From positions 8,122,001-8,186,000 of the forward strand of contig NC_063153.1 in assembly GCF_020921035.1 (NCBI RefSeq): a stretch of 64,000 nt of DNA. The letters run 5' to 3'. Origin of the DNA: Rhodamnia argentea. Its lineage: Eukaryota > Streptophyta > Magnoliopsida > Myrtales > Myrtaceae. This document shows, one piece after another, positions 1 to 10,830 of the stretch. Below the pieces are notes generated by a model. That model was not told the DNA's origin. It made no database searches and worked only from the letters and a program-made list of their open reading frames with translations. Every line of letters starts with the position of its first letter. The first letter of the stretch is position 1. The position numbers and the translations under genes were made by a program.

Positions 1-239
1 TGCTGTCGAAGGTTGAAGAAACTGTCACACACGAGCCAAATATTGGAGAATACTTTGTGAGTTGAAGCATATGCAACATGAGTTCTTGTTCTGGAACTAG
101 ATCAAGAGGAGTCTGAGAGTTATCTTTTGATGCCATCGCTTAGCTCTGCAATCAACCAAAATGGCGAGTTGACTTTGGTCTTTCCATCTCCAAAATTTCT
201 GAATTATCCTTCAAATGCTTTTGCTGTTTTGAGCTAAAA
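1..239. other. 3' flank of TNL-A, paralogous to the 3' flank of TNL-B
   Basis: No gene is seen. The stretch aligns by eye with about 10460-10830, the region downstream of TNL-B (for example, both share gaaggttgaagaaactgtca). It marks the 3' side of the tandem duplication unit that produced TNL-A and TNL-B. Confidence 0.6.
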
Positions 240-692
240 GAATTTAGGCTTTAAAGCTAGGAAACTTGTGGTTGCAGACACATTCCAATATGCTCGCTAA
301 GCATTTCTTGAATCCATCGCAAAATGTTCTCGGTGGAGCAAGTTCATCAAGACCAGCAAATATAGGATGTTGATTAAGTTCAATATTGTACTTTTTCAGA
401 CTGTGTGACATGATAATGATAAATCGCGACATAGAAAATAGCGGTGAAATACACAAAGGGTTCGAGTCTCGCTCAGTGGTCTGACATTGCTTTCCAGGCG
501 GAGTCCTTTGCTCACATTGTCAAGGGGAGGCTCTTCGCCTTGTGATCCCTCAGAACTTGCAGATGGATGGAACTGAAGCTGAACCTCGGGCTCTTCGGCA
601 TCCCTTTCTATTTTCCGCATTCCAAATGAAAAATAAGATTCTCTTTAGCCAGTATTCTGGTGTGAGAACATGCAGATGCCATCAAATATATC

Positions 693-832
693 TGTTATGT
701 TTATTACTTTAGAGTATTAGCAAGTTGGGGGTATTTGCGTAAATGTATTGTTAGGCTTAACCCTAAGCTAAGCCTATAAGTACTCTTTATTATCTCTGAA
801 ATAAAAGTTACGTTGCTCTTTTATCAATAACA
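693..832 (+). repeat. 5' LTR of copia-1
   Basis: 140 bp, TG...CA ended, identical by eye to 6029-6168. It would carry the promoter and the R/U5 region; the A-rich aaataaaagt near its 3' end could serve as the polyadenylation region (inference). Confidence 0.95.
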
Positions 833-844
833 TGGTATCAGAGC
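833..844 (+). other. Primer-binding site of copia-1
   Basis: TGGTATCAGAGC directly abuts the LTR end. This is the classic plant Ty1-copia site complementary to the 3' end of initiator tRNA-Met, used to prime minus-strand DNA synthesis. Confidence 0.92.
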
Positions 845-979
845 CCTAATTAAAAAAACCTAAACCCTAGATTTACAAAACAATTGATCTACGACCACCG
901 TTTCTACAATTCTCGCCGGAATTCTTCAACGTTGACCAAATCCAGCAATCCCCAAAGTCAGCCATCTCGGATTTGACGT

Positions 980-1190
980 CGGGAGGAGTCGGCCATCTCG
1001 GATTTGACGTCGGGAGGTGTCGCCCAAGCCGGGCGACCTCGGGGCCGAGTCGCCCGCACCGGGCGACCTCGGAATAGGCGTCGCCCGACTCGCCCAGGTC
1101 GGGCGACCCTGCAGCAGGTCCGCCCGACCTCATCCAGGTCGGGCGACCCCGGAACAAGTCTCGCCCGACCTTGTCCAGGCCCGGTGAGCC
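980..1190 (+). repeat. GC-rich imperfect tandem repeats in the copia-1 leader
   Basis: About five degenerate units of roughly 33-40 bp built on CGGGCGACC and its inverse GGTCGCCCG alternate through the untranslated leader. Each unit could fold as a GC stem (for example gtcgcccga pairing with tcgggcgac). A related, weaker array occupies the same place in copia-2 (about 33040-33170), so the feature is conserved in the family. A role in RNA dimerisation, packaging or translation is only inference. Confidence 0.7.
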
Positions 1191-1701
1191 CAGGACCAGC
1201 ATTGCAAGGGCCGGCGATTCTTCGAGGACCTCAGATCTGACATTAACTTGGCCGACAAACCTAGTTCAAGCATCTTCAGAGGTCCAATTCGATTTTAAAT
1301 GTGCTGATTTTGCAGATTATGTTGCTGTAAATGGGTATTTTACGTGGGTTTGTGCCGTTGATGTTTAAAGGATTGTGATCTGTGAGTTTGTGAGTTGATG
1401 GTGATAGATGTGTGGCTGTTGGGATATTGTTAAATCTACCGGAAGTGAATGGCTGTCTTGAAGAAAGTAATTTTTGGTCCTGTTTGGCTGAATGTGCTGT
1501 TTTGCAAAGTAGCGGCTTGATAGTTGAATGTGGGGCTGATTTTGTCCGAATTTGGAGTTCTAAATTCTGTGTGGCTGAATTGGTGCTGGTCGTGGGGTTG
1601 GCTTTTTTGTTGGAATTGGTAGGTGGTGCGTGTGATATCCGATTACACGTGGGTCAAGTTCCTAGAAGTGAATTTTTTATATTGATTAGTGATTTGTGGA
1701 G

Positions 1702-2385
1702 ATGTCTACCGACTCATCAAGTTCTCCGTCTATTACTTCGGGATTGGTTCCCCCTAGTGCTTCTTCGAGTTCGGTATCTTTTGGTCCCTACAATAGTATG
1801 ACCGGTTTGCATAATACCTTGGTCAAGTTAGATGGTACCAATTATCCTTCTTGGTCAATGGCTCTTTCGACTTTTATTTATGCTAATCGTCAGTCTAGAT
1901 GGCTTGAAGAAGAACCACCTGAAGATTTAGCCAGTCTAGAAGAATGGAAGTTTGTTGATGCTACTTTGCGTACGTTGTTGTGGGGAAGTATGGCTGAATC
2001 GATTCGCCATCTTTTCATGGATTGTGCGACAGCCCGTCGGGTATGGATAAAGTGTGCTTTACTATATTCTGGACAGAATAACATGAGTCGAGTTTGTGAT
2101 ATGTGGGAGGCTTTATTTGAAGCCAAAATTGGTGATGCTGGGTTAGCAGAATATTATGCTCGTTTTGCGTCTTTGTATCAACGCCTCAAGTCTTATTTTC
2201 CACCGGCTACCACGGTTACTCGGATGCAACAACGTGAAGCGGACATGATGACCGTACTTTTTCTCCGAGGTCTTGGTCCGGATCACAATGCACTTCGACA
2301 ACAGATTACCTCTCGGAGCACTCTCCCTTCCATTGAAGAAGTGTATTCTCGAGCCGCTCGTTATACTTCCAGTCCCAAGACTTGA
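1702..2385 (+). pseudogene. copia-1 gag, N-terminal part
   Basis: The frame starts at the ATG at 1702 (MSTDSSSSPS) and carries the typical copia Gag opening with LDGTNYPSWSMAL followed by the W-rich capsid region (about residues 30-200). It stops at TGA 2383-2385, but the same frame resumes at 2389 and runs on into the CCHC zinc knuckle. The related copia-2 has a sense codon (TCA) at the equivalent position, so the stop is a point mutation here. Deliberate stop readthrough is conceivable but not supported by the sister copy. Confidence 0.85.
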
Positions 2386-2388
2386 ACA

Positions 2389-4620
2389 ATGTCGGATAGT
2401 AGTGCTATGGTGGCTCGTGGAGGTCAAGGGACTCGTGGTCGTATTAATGGTCGTGGACAATGGAGTTCTGACGGTTCCAATCGTGGTCGTGGTCGTGGTT
2501 TTCAAAGCCGAGGTGGTGTTCGTGGTGGTAGTAATAATGCTTCTAGAGGAGCTCGAGGTGGTGGTCGAGGGAACCGCTTTTGTACGCATTGTCAATTATC
2601 GGGGCATACTATTGATTATTGTTATGACCTCCATCCCGAGCTGCGGGGTCTACATGCCTCTATTGATACTGAACCTTGGACTTCTTCACCTGGATCCTCT
2701 TCTGGACAAGCTACGGTAAACTTGACTCGTGCTGAATATGATGAGTTGCTTAGAGCACGACGTAATACCAATGGTATTGTTCCTCTCGCTACTTTGGCAC
2801 AGCATAACGATCCTACTTGTCTACTTTCTAGTACTCCTCCTTGGATTATTGATTCGGGTGCCACTCATCATATGACCGGTGATTCTCGTCTTCTCACATC
2901 CACCTCATCTGTTCCTTCTACGTCGGTTACCTTAGCAGATGGCTCTCAATCCAAAGTAGCTGGTGCGGGTTGTGTGTCATTGAGTTCCTCTGTCTCCTTA
3001 CCATTTGTTTACCATATTCCACACTTCCCTCACAATCTATTATCTGTTAGTTCTATTACTCGTGATCTTGATTGCGACATTATCTTTTCTTCATCTTCGT
3101 GTGTTCTTCGAGATCGGAAGACCGGACGCCGAATAGGTGGTGGGCGTGAGATCGGTGGATTGTACATCCTGGATCCCGAGATTATTGTTGCTGCTACAAC
3201 GGTTCAGAATAAAGCTGTGGATGATTCATATAGGTTACATTGTCGTCTTGGTCACCCATCGCCAGACGTACTCCGACGATTTCCTTTTATGTCTAGTTCG
3301 AGTCTTCAATTTAATTGTGAAACTTGTCGGTTGGGCAAACACCATCGTGCGTCTTTTTCCCCTCGAGTTTTGAGTCGTGCTTCCCAACCATTTGAGTTAG
3401 TTCACTCCGATGTGTGGGGTCCTAGTCGAGAGTCTTCATTTGGTCTTCGTTATTTTGTCACTTTCATCGATGATCGTACTCGTATCACTTGGTTATATCT
3501 AATAAAAGATCGTACTGAAGTTTTTCATTCTTTTCTCCAGTTTTATAATGAAGTACGTACTCAGTATAATTATTTCGTTAAGTGTTTGCGTACAGACAAT
3601 GCTCGTGAGTATTTTTCTTCTTCTACTTTTACTCCATTTCTCAAGTCTCATGGTATTTTACATCAGAGCTCGTGTGCTCACACTCCACAACAAAATGGAG
3701 TTGCTGAACGTAAGAATCGTCATTTGTTGGATGTTGCACGTTGCCTACTTCTTCATACTCATATGCCTAAGTCTTTCGGGAGCTATGCTCTTCTTACAAG
3801 ATGTCATCTCATTAATCGTCTTCCATCCTCCGTGTTGAAAGGAGCTATTCCTTATACTCTTCTTCATCCCGATCGTCCATTATGGTCTATTCGTCCTCGT
3901 ATATTTGGATGTGTCTGTTTTGTTCATTCTTTGTCTCCTGGTTTGGACAAGTTATCACCTCGTGCTGAAAAATGTGTATTCGTGGGATACTCCCGTACTC
4001 AAAAGGGGTATGTATGTTATAGTCCTACTCGTCGTCGGGAGTATATTTCTGCCGATGTGACTTTCTTTGAGGATCAAGCATATTTTGGTTCTGTTCATCC
4101 TCGGGAACCATTAACCATGGATCTTCCGCCGCCCTTAACATCTCTCTCTCAACCGGAGCAACCACATGTTAATTCTAATGATACTCCACCGGATCCAGGA
4201 TCACCAGCATCGACTCCTCTTCGGGTTTATACACGTGGTCCTCGCCCAATTTGGAGCCATACATCTCCACCAGCAAGCGTTCCACCACCACCACCTCCAG
4301 TCCAGGCTTCCGATCCTCTTCCACCACTTCCCGACAGTTCTCCTATTGCTCACCGCACTCGATCTCGGTATCCTTTGTCTAATTTCGTGTCTTATCGTAA
4401 CTTAAGCCCTCTGTATCTGTCTTTGTGTCATCCCTTGCATCCGTATGCCGTGCCAAGTTGTGTGCGGGAGGCTTTGGCCCATCCAGGTTGGGCTCGTGCT
4501 ATGAAGGAGGAAATGGCTGCATTGCATAATAACAAGACTTGGGAGCTGGTTCCGTTTGCGGCGAATAAACAATTGGTGGGTTGTCATTTGGGTCTTTGTT
4601 GTCAAACACAATCCAGATGA
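2389..4620 (+). pseudogene. copia-1 gag C-terminus, protease and integrase
   Basis: One open frame of 743 codons. It begins with an RG-rich stretch and a CCHC zinc knuckle (CTHCQLSGHTIDYC, about 2581-2622). Next come the aspartic protease signature DSGA (from 2851), the GAG-pre-integrase region with H-x-H and C-x2-C zinc residues (HCRLGHP, CETCRLG, about 3238-3345), and the integrase core (about 3400-3760) with DDRT, TDNA and the Glu of QQNGVAERK. A proline-rich linker follows, then the start of reverse transcriptase (WELVP). The frame breaks near 4590 through a 1-base insertion relative to copia-2 (ttggg against tgg), ending at TGA 4618-4620. Confidence 0.88.
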
Positions 4621-5545
4621 GTTCGGTTGAGCGCTTAAAAGCGCGTCTTGTGGCAAAGGGCTATACTCAAACTTATGGTATTGACTATGATGAGACTTTT
4701 TCTCCCGTAGCCAAAATTCCTTCCGTTCGTATTGTTATTTCCTTGGTCGCTCGGTCTCACCTTGGACTCTTCATCAACTTGATGTCAAAAATGCATTCCT
4801 CCATGGTGATCTTCACGAGGAGGTGTATATGGAGCAACCACCCGGGTTTGTTGCTCGGGGGGAGAAGGTTTGCCGGTTGCGAAAAGCTCTTTATGGACTT
4901 AAGCAATCTCCTCGTGCTTGGTTTGGCCGCTTTAGTGATGCGGTTATCACCTTTGGCATGCATCAATGCAGTGTGGATCACTCAGTATTTAGTATGTCAT
5001 CTTCAAAAGGTTGTGTTATTCTTGTTGTCTATGTTGATGATATCATTGTGACAGGAAGCGATGTTGAAGGTATACAACGACTCAAGCAGTTCCTACAAAA
5101 GGAGTTTAACACTAAAGACCTAGGTCGTCTTCGATATTTTCTTGGTGTTGAAGTTGCCTATGCTAATGATAGTATTGCTCTTTCACAACGAAAGTACACT
5201 CTTGACATTCTTAAGGAGGTTGGTTTACATGATGCTAAGCCCGGAGACACACCTATGGATCCCGGAGTGAGACTTGATAATGAGCATGGAGAACTTCTTC
5301 ATGATCCGCAGAAGTATCGTCGCTTAGTAGGCAAGTTAAATTATCTTACCATTACTCGTCCGGATATTTCATTTGCGGTTAGTGTGGTAAGTCAATTTAT
5401 GAGCACTCCTCGTACTACTCATTGGCAAGCCGCTCTACAAATTGTTCGCTATTTGAAGGGAGCTCCGTGTCAAGGACTTGTGTTTCATAATCGGGGTCAT
5501 CTTCATATTGCTTTGGTTATTCTAACCCCGAATCTTTGGAGGTGA
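4581..5545 (+). pseudogene. copia-1 reverse transcriptase, in shifted frames
   Basis: The RT domain is spread over two frames: 4581 to about 4765 ([13 protein letters not shown]...DYDETFSPV) and 4823-5545 ([19 protein letters not shown], the catalytic YVDD at 5030-5041, and the TRPDI/F.S connection). Frame changes relative to copia-2 lie at about 4618, about 4765-4800 and about 5513. All key RT motifs are readable, so decay is by small indels, not domain loss. Confidence 0.87.
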
Positions 5546-6021
5546 TAGGATATTCTGATGCAGATTGGGTTGGTTGCCCCATGGATCGGCGGTCTACTTC
5601 GGGATACCGTGTCTTTCTTGGTGGTAATCTTGTGTCTTGGAAAAGTAAGAAGCAATCTGTTATTTCTCGATCTAGTGCGGAGGCCGAGTATCGTGCTATG
5701 GCTAATGTTACGGGTGAACTTCAATGGGTTCGTATGTTATTAGCCGAGATTGGATTGCCTATAACTGGATCATCTATTCTCTGTTGTGATAATCGGCCCG
5801 CTATTCATATTGCAAGCAATCCGGTGTTTCACGAGCGAACGAAGCATATAGAGGTGGATTGTCATTTTGTTCGGGAAAAAGTGAGTTGTGGAGACATACG
5901 GTTGGTGCACACACGTTCTGAAGAGCAACTAGCAGACATTTTCACAAAGCCTCTTCGACGTGGGCGAGTTTCATATATTTGTCATAAGTTAGGACTTTTT
6001 GATATGTACGCTCCAACTTGA
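5536..6021 (+). pseudogene. copia-1 RNase H domain
   Basis: The frame contains GYSDADWVGC, the hallmark RNase H opening of Ty1-copia, then SAEAEYRAM and HIEVDCHFVR, and ends with the ADIFTKPL motif next to the polypurine tract. It is out of frame with the RT segment because of an indel at about 5513. It ends at TGA 6019-6021, eight bases before the 3' LTR. Confidence 0.9.
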
Positions 6022-6028
6022 GGGGGAG
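6021..6028 (+). other. Polypurine tract of copia-1
   Basis: AGGGGGAG immediately precedes the 3' LTR and overlaps the pol stop codon by one base. It is the expected plus-strand primer. Confidence 0.9.
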
Positions 6029-6168
6029 TGTTATGTTTATTACTTTAGAGTATTAGCAAGTTGGGGGTATTTGCGTAAATGTATTGTTAGGCTTAACCCT
6101 AAGCTAAGCCTATAAGTACTCTTTATTATCTCTGAAATAAAAGTTACGTTGCTCTTTTATCAATAACA
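6029..6168 (+). repeat. 3' LTR of copia-1
   Basis: 140 bp, identical by eye to the 5' LTR, followed directly by the target duplication atatc. Confidence 0.95.
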
Positions 6169-7472
6169 ATATCTTTCTCTTAACATTGGTTTTGCCTCTT
6201 TCACAGGCAAGGGTACAGCAAACTCATGGCTCCTACTGCATTCTGCAAGACACTGTAAAATCACCCTTTTTCTTCCTTCAAAGATGGTTTTACTTCTCCA
6301 AATTAAGTTCCTTCTGGTCCGATGCATATTATGACCTCTCATATCCCTCAGAATGTCCAGAGTCAAATCTCTAACGTTGAATTTCTTCCATTCAGGTGAC
6401 TGAAGTTGAATGTATTGATGAAAGAGGCAAACATAAAAGACAGAATTACTACAGGAATCTAAAATAAGTATGCATTATATGGCACAAGACATCAATCACT
6501 GCAGAGGATGAGGAACCATAAACTTCTCAACTTAATCTACCATAGATCAGTAAGATTAGTGTCAAAAATTCAGTGATTGACATTCTTGAAACATGGAGAG
6601 TACGAATATTTTAGTCTGCACCTTACCAAAAAAAAAATATATTTTAGTCTGCAAATTGACTGAGGTAAGCTTGTAACTCTCATGTTTGACAGATACAACA
6701 CTGTCAAGGATGCTAATTTCCCAATTGAGTCGGTAAGTTTGCTCACCCTAAAGCAATCTGTCATAGAGAAGCACGTAAGTTTCGCTAGCCCCTTGATTTC
6801 TTTAGGCAAATCCACGCAGGCAGTTGTTTATATTCAAGTCAATCAGGCACTTCAGTCTTCCAATTGAACATTCAATTTCCTTCAAATTCTCACATCTTTC
6901 AAGAGTCAACCTCTCTAACATCGAGCGCTTAGAGAAGTCTGGAGTTCTGGAAATGCCGAAACACTTTTCGAGAGCTTGAACCTTTAATCTGGTTGCCACC
7001 TACAGACGGTGTTCTGTTTCAAATGCAAAAATATCAGACATAAATACAAGGAGAAAATAAGAGTAGATGTAATAAACACATAAGTTTAGATACCTTGATT
7101 AAGCTCCACATCTCCGAATCATCTATAAAGTGATTGTCAGAAAATTCAAGAACAACTATATCTGTTGAACGCGTAGCGACAGCTGCAAAAATTTTGAGGA
7201 GGAGGATGCCAAGTGATCCATCTTATCTTTGGAAGACAATCTGAGAAATCTCCAACAAAGGTTCCATTAGATAGCTTTAGGAACCTTAAACTTCCAAACC
7301 TATCAAGCTATTCATTTGAGATCAAGATGGAAGAATATTTTTCATCTAGATCAAACGCTTGAACCTTCTTCGTATGCCAACTAATTATAAGTAAACGTTT
7401 TGTAATCATCAACTAACCAAATGTTTCTCAATGGAAAAGGCAATTCTCGGTAATGGAATGTCTAGTTTTCAC

Positions 7473-7711
7473 GTAACAATTTCCCTTCCAAGATCTCTCA
7501 ATTGATCATGCATTCAATTGTTGTCTAGGTAACAATTTCCCTTCCAAGATCTCTCAGTTGATCATGCATCCAAAATTTATTGTTACCTATGTACCAATTT
7601 CCCTTCCGAGATCTCTAAGCTGATCATGCATCCAAAATTTATTGCTGCATATGCAACAATTTCCCTTCCGAGATCTCTTAGTTGATCATGCATCCATAAC
7701 ATATTGTTATC
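7473..7711 (-). repeat. Four tandem copies of the TNL-A MHD-motif segment
   Basis: Units start at about 7473, 7529, 7591 and 7653, with periods of 56, 62 and 62 bp. Each contains the reverse complement of the coding segment for WMHDQLRDLGREIV (plus-strand core ttcccttc, agatctct, gatcatgcat). Family members normally have one copy. The period is not a multiple of three, so the array destroys the frame. The first unit differs most, suggesting stepwise amplification. Confidence 0.88.
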
Positions 7712-8855
7712 CCGATAGATGCATGTATTCGTAAGCTGCTTTTCCGGTCATCCTCCCGCCATAGTTAGCATCGGGAATGCTTTGTATTTCTCTAGAATTG
7801 ACTATGTTCAAATAGGAATATATCTTGTAGCTTGACTAAGCTCTCCTTCGTCGACTCTTCTCGAGTGTCTTTAAACAAGCTACGTCGCTTTCCAAAGTGT
7901 GAACATAGTTGGTTGAAGACGACCTTAACTGCTGTTGTTTTTCCTATTCCACCCATTCCATGAATTTCAATGAGCCACACATCACCAGAATCGATGTCTA
8001 GTAATTTCATGGCTTGTTCTACCTGACCAGCGAATCCAACTAAATGATCAGTCACAGGTTTATGCTTTATCTTCAACTTATCCAAAACCTCTTCAACAAC
8101 CAATTTGATGAGTTGTCCCAGGCTGTCAAACAGAAAACCCATCTATTTAATAAATGACTGAAATTGATCTAACTATATGCAAATCATCTGATTGGAGTTT
8201 AAGCCAAATGGATGTTTTTTCGTTTTTTCCTGCGACTTTCCGGATTTGCGATTCGATATGTTTCGATAAGTTGATATATCAGTCTTGCAATCATTTTTCC
8301 ACAGAAAATCACATAATTGCAGCACAAGGCAAAGCAACATCGATCATGTAAAACTCTATGTAAGGGAAAACAATATCATTAATATTGGTATTCACCAAAC
8401 ATGAAAGTTAAGAGTAATGAATTCCTTGGACTCCGGTACAAGAACTTACTTCTTCGAAGATATTAAGGAAAGTACAGTTATCTCCTCTGAAAATTTATTT
8501 TCATGATCAGGTAAAACTTATATGAACAACTGGAAATAAAAAACCAAACAGTGACATGAGATCGTGCTCTTATTTTCCCCTCAAATGAAAAAAAATGAGT
8601 TTTAAGGATCTGAAATGGAGTTTACCCTTCATCCTTCTGCAGGTTCCATCCCTTGATTTCATCTACCTTCCCACGGAGTTTATCATCGTCCATGAAGACG
8701 CGAGTTCCTGCACCTACCAAAGCGTGGTAGACAGAGTCGGTGAATCCATAACGAGTATGAGTTCCTCTAAAACTCAGGAACACAAGAAACTCACCTCCTG
8801 GTGCACCACCGTTGCCGCTTCCGGCCTCTAGGTTCGCCATGGGAGCTTATTTTAC

Positions 8856-8859
<4 letters not shown>

Positions 8860-8893
<34 letters not shown>
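8860..8893 (+). repeat. (TC)n microsatellite upstream of TNL-A
   Basis: About 17 uninterrupted TC dinucleotides, about 20 bp upstream of the TNL-A start codon. TNL-B has only a short tctgtccc at the matching place (16400-16410). CT tracts are common in plant 5' UTRs. Confidence 0.93.
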
Positions 8894-8895
<2 letters not shown>

Positions 8896-10459
8896 ATGTC
8901 GCTATAGAAAAGTTATAGGGGCGTGTATGCCAAAGCTTAGAGCTAGAGATTCTCAATAAATACAGCCAAGTGAAGTTCACCAATACAACAGTTGAAGCAC
9001 TGACGCAGACAAACTTGTTTGGTTTCCAGCTGGGTTCTATATTTTTAAGACAGGCGTTGGCAGCACAGCAACCGTTCAAGGGGTCCATCAGTAATTATGC
9101 TCGTGCTCAGGAAAAGTGGTTTATACCTAGAATTTACGGCTTTGAATAAAGTTTTGGTACGCCTTTGAAGACTTCGAATGCCGACTTCGAAGACCATAAA
9201 CTTGAAAACGCAATTGGTGGTATCCAAGAATCCAACGTGGAGACGATAAGGCCTGTCTCCCAGTCTTCGCTTCTTTCACATGCGACCTTGTCCTTTTGTC
9301 TTCGTCGTTGTCAATTTATACGAGTTTCTTTACACGAGGAGAATCTATGACATAACTTGAGTGTTACAGATCTTGCAAGAACGGACTAAATTCTCCTCTT
9401 GGCAAAAGATAGAGAAAGAAATACTTTCAGCTGGGAGTTCTCGACATCGAGAAATTTTTTTTAGTTGTGACCAAATACATTGGAATCGTCGAATCAGCTT
9501 ATCTATATACAAGATCCAAGGTGATGCACAGCCTCGCGAGAACCCTCTGCATGGCAGATATATGAATGCCGATAAGAAAGATTTACTCTGTGATTTGATT
9601 TTATTGAGGTTCTTGCATACTCACAGTTCAAAGATCTGTCATTCTTTTATGTCTAATCTTTCTTTTTTTCCCATAAGATCAGCAGAGACAAAACACAAGA
9701 ACAATAAGAAGAAAAAAAGGAAACTCTGCCTTAATCACTAGCTCTCTCTCTCTCTCTCTCCCTGTTTTGTTGGTCATTTGTTTATGCCACTGTAGAGTAT
9801 TTCTCAATGTTGCTAGGACTGTTTGCAATTACGCTCCAGCGTAGCATTTTAGCGCGATATTCTTGTTAGCCGCTGTATTCTCTTGTAGTTTTCGACGTGG
9901 AATTCAGAAATCTTATCTACGGGATGAGGCAACTGCCAGAATTATAAAGGGAAAAGCCCTGGGAAAAAGACCCGGAAGTACGAAAAACAGCAAATAATCA
10001 AAGCATAGTGAAATGCTGAAGTTACTATGTCAATAAGACCTACAGAAATTCAAAGATCTACATGGTTGGTGGAAAGGAAATTAGGTCACAATTTCCTTGT
10101 GGAAAAAGTTTCAGACCTGTGCAAATTTCTATGTAGCTGGTGGGGGGAAATACATCCAAACCAACCAATTCAAGAGAAATTTAGCAAACACGCAAAAACT
10201 ACCAGATTATCAACTTCGGAGAATGACTCCCTTGTTAACGAACAGTGCGTACTAGATGATGAAAGAAAGACTTTTATTTACGGAATGTGTCAAGTCCATT
10301 TTTGAGGAACTCGCTGCTTCCAAAATAAGGCAACTTATATTACATCTTGGCCAATGAATGTTCAAAAAACACTACCACTAAACTGCCACCTAATCATCGG
10401 CTGACAATGTATATCAGTGCCAATCTGCTGCCTGTCAGCGCATCGGTTGGTCTATCACA
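8894..10459. other. Intergenic, TNL-B 3' side to TNL-A 5' side
   Basis: No gene recognised. 8894-9480 aligns with the region upstream of TNL-B (16400-16990), so it is the duplicated promoter/5' flank. A second CT tract lies at about 9742-9762. About 9770-10440 has no counterpart I can see elsewhere in the window; a short open frame at 10027-10305 (92 codons) has no recognisable domain and is probably chance. Confidence 0.5.
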
Positions 10460-10830
10460 TGCCATCGAAGGTTGAAGAAACTGTCATACGCAAGCCAAAT
10501 AGCGGAAAATACTTTGTTAGTTGACGCATATGGAAATCAATTTGTACTCCACTAAGAGAAAAACTTGCCTGGGACAAATGGATAATCAATCCCCGACACG
10601 GAGGAAATTTCTATGCAGCACGAGTTCTTGTTTCTGGAACATCTGTCCCTCGACCGCAGTTCCCTTTTGAGTTTCATCTAGAGGAGTCTGAAAGTTATCT
10701 TTTGAAGCCATCACTTAGCTCTTCTATCTACCACAAAGACGAGATGAGACTTGGTCTTCCCATCTGCACTACTGCATTATCCTTCAAATGCCTTTTCTGC
10801 TCCCAACTTCAAAGAATCTCAGCATAAAAG

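Larger units (their letters stand above)
693..6168 (+). mobile_element. Ty1-copia LTR retrotransposon (copia-1), recent insertion
   Basis: Complete structure: two 140-bp direct repeats (693-832 and 6029-6168) beginning TGTTATG and ending TAACA that I read as identical, flanked by the 5-bp duplication atatc (688-692 and 6169-6173). A tRNA-Met-type primer-binding site directly follows the left LTR, and a polypurine tract precedes the right LTR. Internal order is gag, protease, integrase, reverse transcriptase, RNase H, which is the Ty1-copia order. The insertion splits a sequence that is continuous in the paralogous TNL-B intron (around 11220-11290), which confirms both boundaries. Identical LTRs imply a young insertion, yet the coding region is broken by one stop codon and several frameshifts, so this copy cannot encode its own polyprotein as read. 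Confidence 0.96.
240..8840 (-). pseudogene. TNL-A: decayed TIR-NBS-LRR gene, interrupted by a copia element
   Basis: Every exon of neighbouring TNL-B has a recognisable counterpart here in the same order, but all are damaged. The TIR exon (8626-8840) starts MANLEAGSG and keeps FLSFRG, then jumps from DDDKLRG straight to KVDEIKGW; it is 215 bp against 509 bp in B, an in-frame loss of 98 codons that includes the expected catalytic Glu region. The NB-ARC exon keeps the P-loop (GMGGIGKTT, within 7792-8142), but everything between RNBS-A/kinase-2 and the MHD motif is gone. The LRR exon survives only as about 6590-6999; most repeats are missing. The linker exon (about 7090-7380) and C-terminal exons (about 250-630) remain as relics. 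The acceptor of exon 5 reads TTTGG instead of TTTAG, and that of exon 6 reads TTGCT instead of TTGCA, so both AG sites are lost. A 5.5-kb Ty1-copia element sits in the intron before exon 5. Confidence 0.9.

Noticed and set aside
2383..2388. Programmed stop readthrough in copia-1 gag
   Set aside because: The related copia-2 has a sense codon at the same site, and other frameshifts already disable copia-1, so a chance nonsense mutation is simpler.
2143..2595. 150-codon Thr/Ser-rich minus-strand frame
   Set aside because: It is the antisense of the copia-1 gag RG-rich region (GGT/CGT codons read as ACC/ACG).
7473..7711. CRISPR-like array (regular 56-62 bp spaced repeats)
   Set aside because: Repeat units are contiguous coding copies of an NB-ARC segment in a plant nuclear gene; there are no repeat/spacer units and no cas genes.
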